This document shows, piece after piece, positions 35,975-36,078 of a DNA stretch of 36,078 nucleotides. Made by a program: the position numbers and the translations under genes. This DNA comes from Reticulitermes lucifugus (lineage: Eukaryota > Arthropoda > Insecta > Blattodea > Rhinotermitidae): positions 1 through 36,078 of the forward strand of contig JAKCWW010005341.1 of assembly GCA_026260175.1 (NCBI GenBank), given 5' to 3'. The notes below the pieces were generated by a model. That model was not told where the DNA came from, ran no database searches, and was given only the letters and a program-made list of their open reading frames with translations. Positions within the stretch are counted from its first letter, which is position 1. Each line of letters begins with the position of its first letter.

Positions 35975-36078
35975 AGTGACACATCTCGTCCCGCAATACA
36001 CCACATATCCAGTGACACATCTCGTCCCGCAATACACCACATGTCCAGTGACACATCTCGTCCCGCAATACACCACAT
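35975..36078 (+). repeat. 36-bp minisatellite running off the window
   Basis: Units start at 35975, 36011 and 36047 (AGTGACACATCTCGTCCCGC, then AATACACCACAT). The copies are nearly identical, with only the linker ATATCC versus ATGTCC differing. The third unit is cut by the window end, so the array length is unknown. The minus frame through it repeats every 12 residues (MWCIAGRDVSLD) but has no gene context. Confidence 0.93.

Noticed and set aside
35833-36078. Minus-strand repetitive protein (12-residue repeat)
   Set aside because: It is simply the translation of a 36-bp minisatellite and has no promoter or gene context.
1-36078. CRISPR array, operon or bacterial-type system
   Set aside because: The tandem arrays lack spacer diversity, and all genes are spliced eukaryotic genes.

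Overview
This is nuclear DNA of an arthropod, most likely an insect. The evidence is two split genes with ordinary GT-AG introns, many decayed transposable elements of several classes, and an AT-rich background. The mix of C2H2 zinc-finger gene architecture, tRNA-derived SINEs and LINE remnants reminds me of cockroach and termite genomes, but that placement is a family-resemblance inference. The assembly has two gaps: 80 Ns at 20113-20192 and 2 Ns at 26883-26884.

Two protein genes can be supported, both on the + strand. The first (about 2.6-10.65 kb) is a C2H2 zinc-finger gene. Three short acidic exons (2591-2713, 3244-3369, 6956-7102) precede one large terminal exon (9763-10647) encoding ten intact fingers. 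All junctions are phase 0, and the first two acidic exons look like a tandem exon duplication. The start-codon exon was not found. Three further fingers lie just past the stop as fossils. The second gene (14839-31285) is a complete seven-exon VPS26C (DSCR3) gene encoding 298 residues. It is the arrestin-fold subunit of the Retriever part of the Commander endosomal recycling complex. All seven exons join with consistent phases and no stop. The two genes share no evident function.

The rest is introns and intergenic DNA packed with mobile-element debris: a mariner remnant (7.2-7.7 kb), a possible Tigger 5' end (8.3-8.8 kb), a Tc1/mariner-type remnant (18.4-19.0 kb), three clear LINE remnants antisense to VPS26C (19.5-20.5, 23.9-24.4, 29.6-30.3 kb), and several tRNA-derived SINEs. 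There are also TA-flanked MITEs (4.7, 24.6, 31.8, 34.2 kb), two 36-bp minisatellites (21.5 kb and the right window edge), and many long palindromes or inverted repeats. Several insertions keep readable target duplications, so some nesting order can be read directly.

The most unusual pattern is a small module seen about eight times on both strands. It reads CTGANGA, then a short hairpin, then GAAAC (or a decayed form), usually inside or beside a long inverted repeat. It resembles the core of hammerhead ribozymes carried by Penelope-like and related retroelements, though its stem II junction departs from the textbook form. A second curiosity is an 89-bp double-hairpin insertion with a 15-bp target duplication inside a MITE; a second copy of that MITE in this window lacks the insertion.
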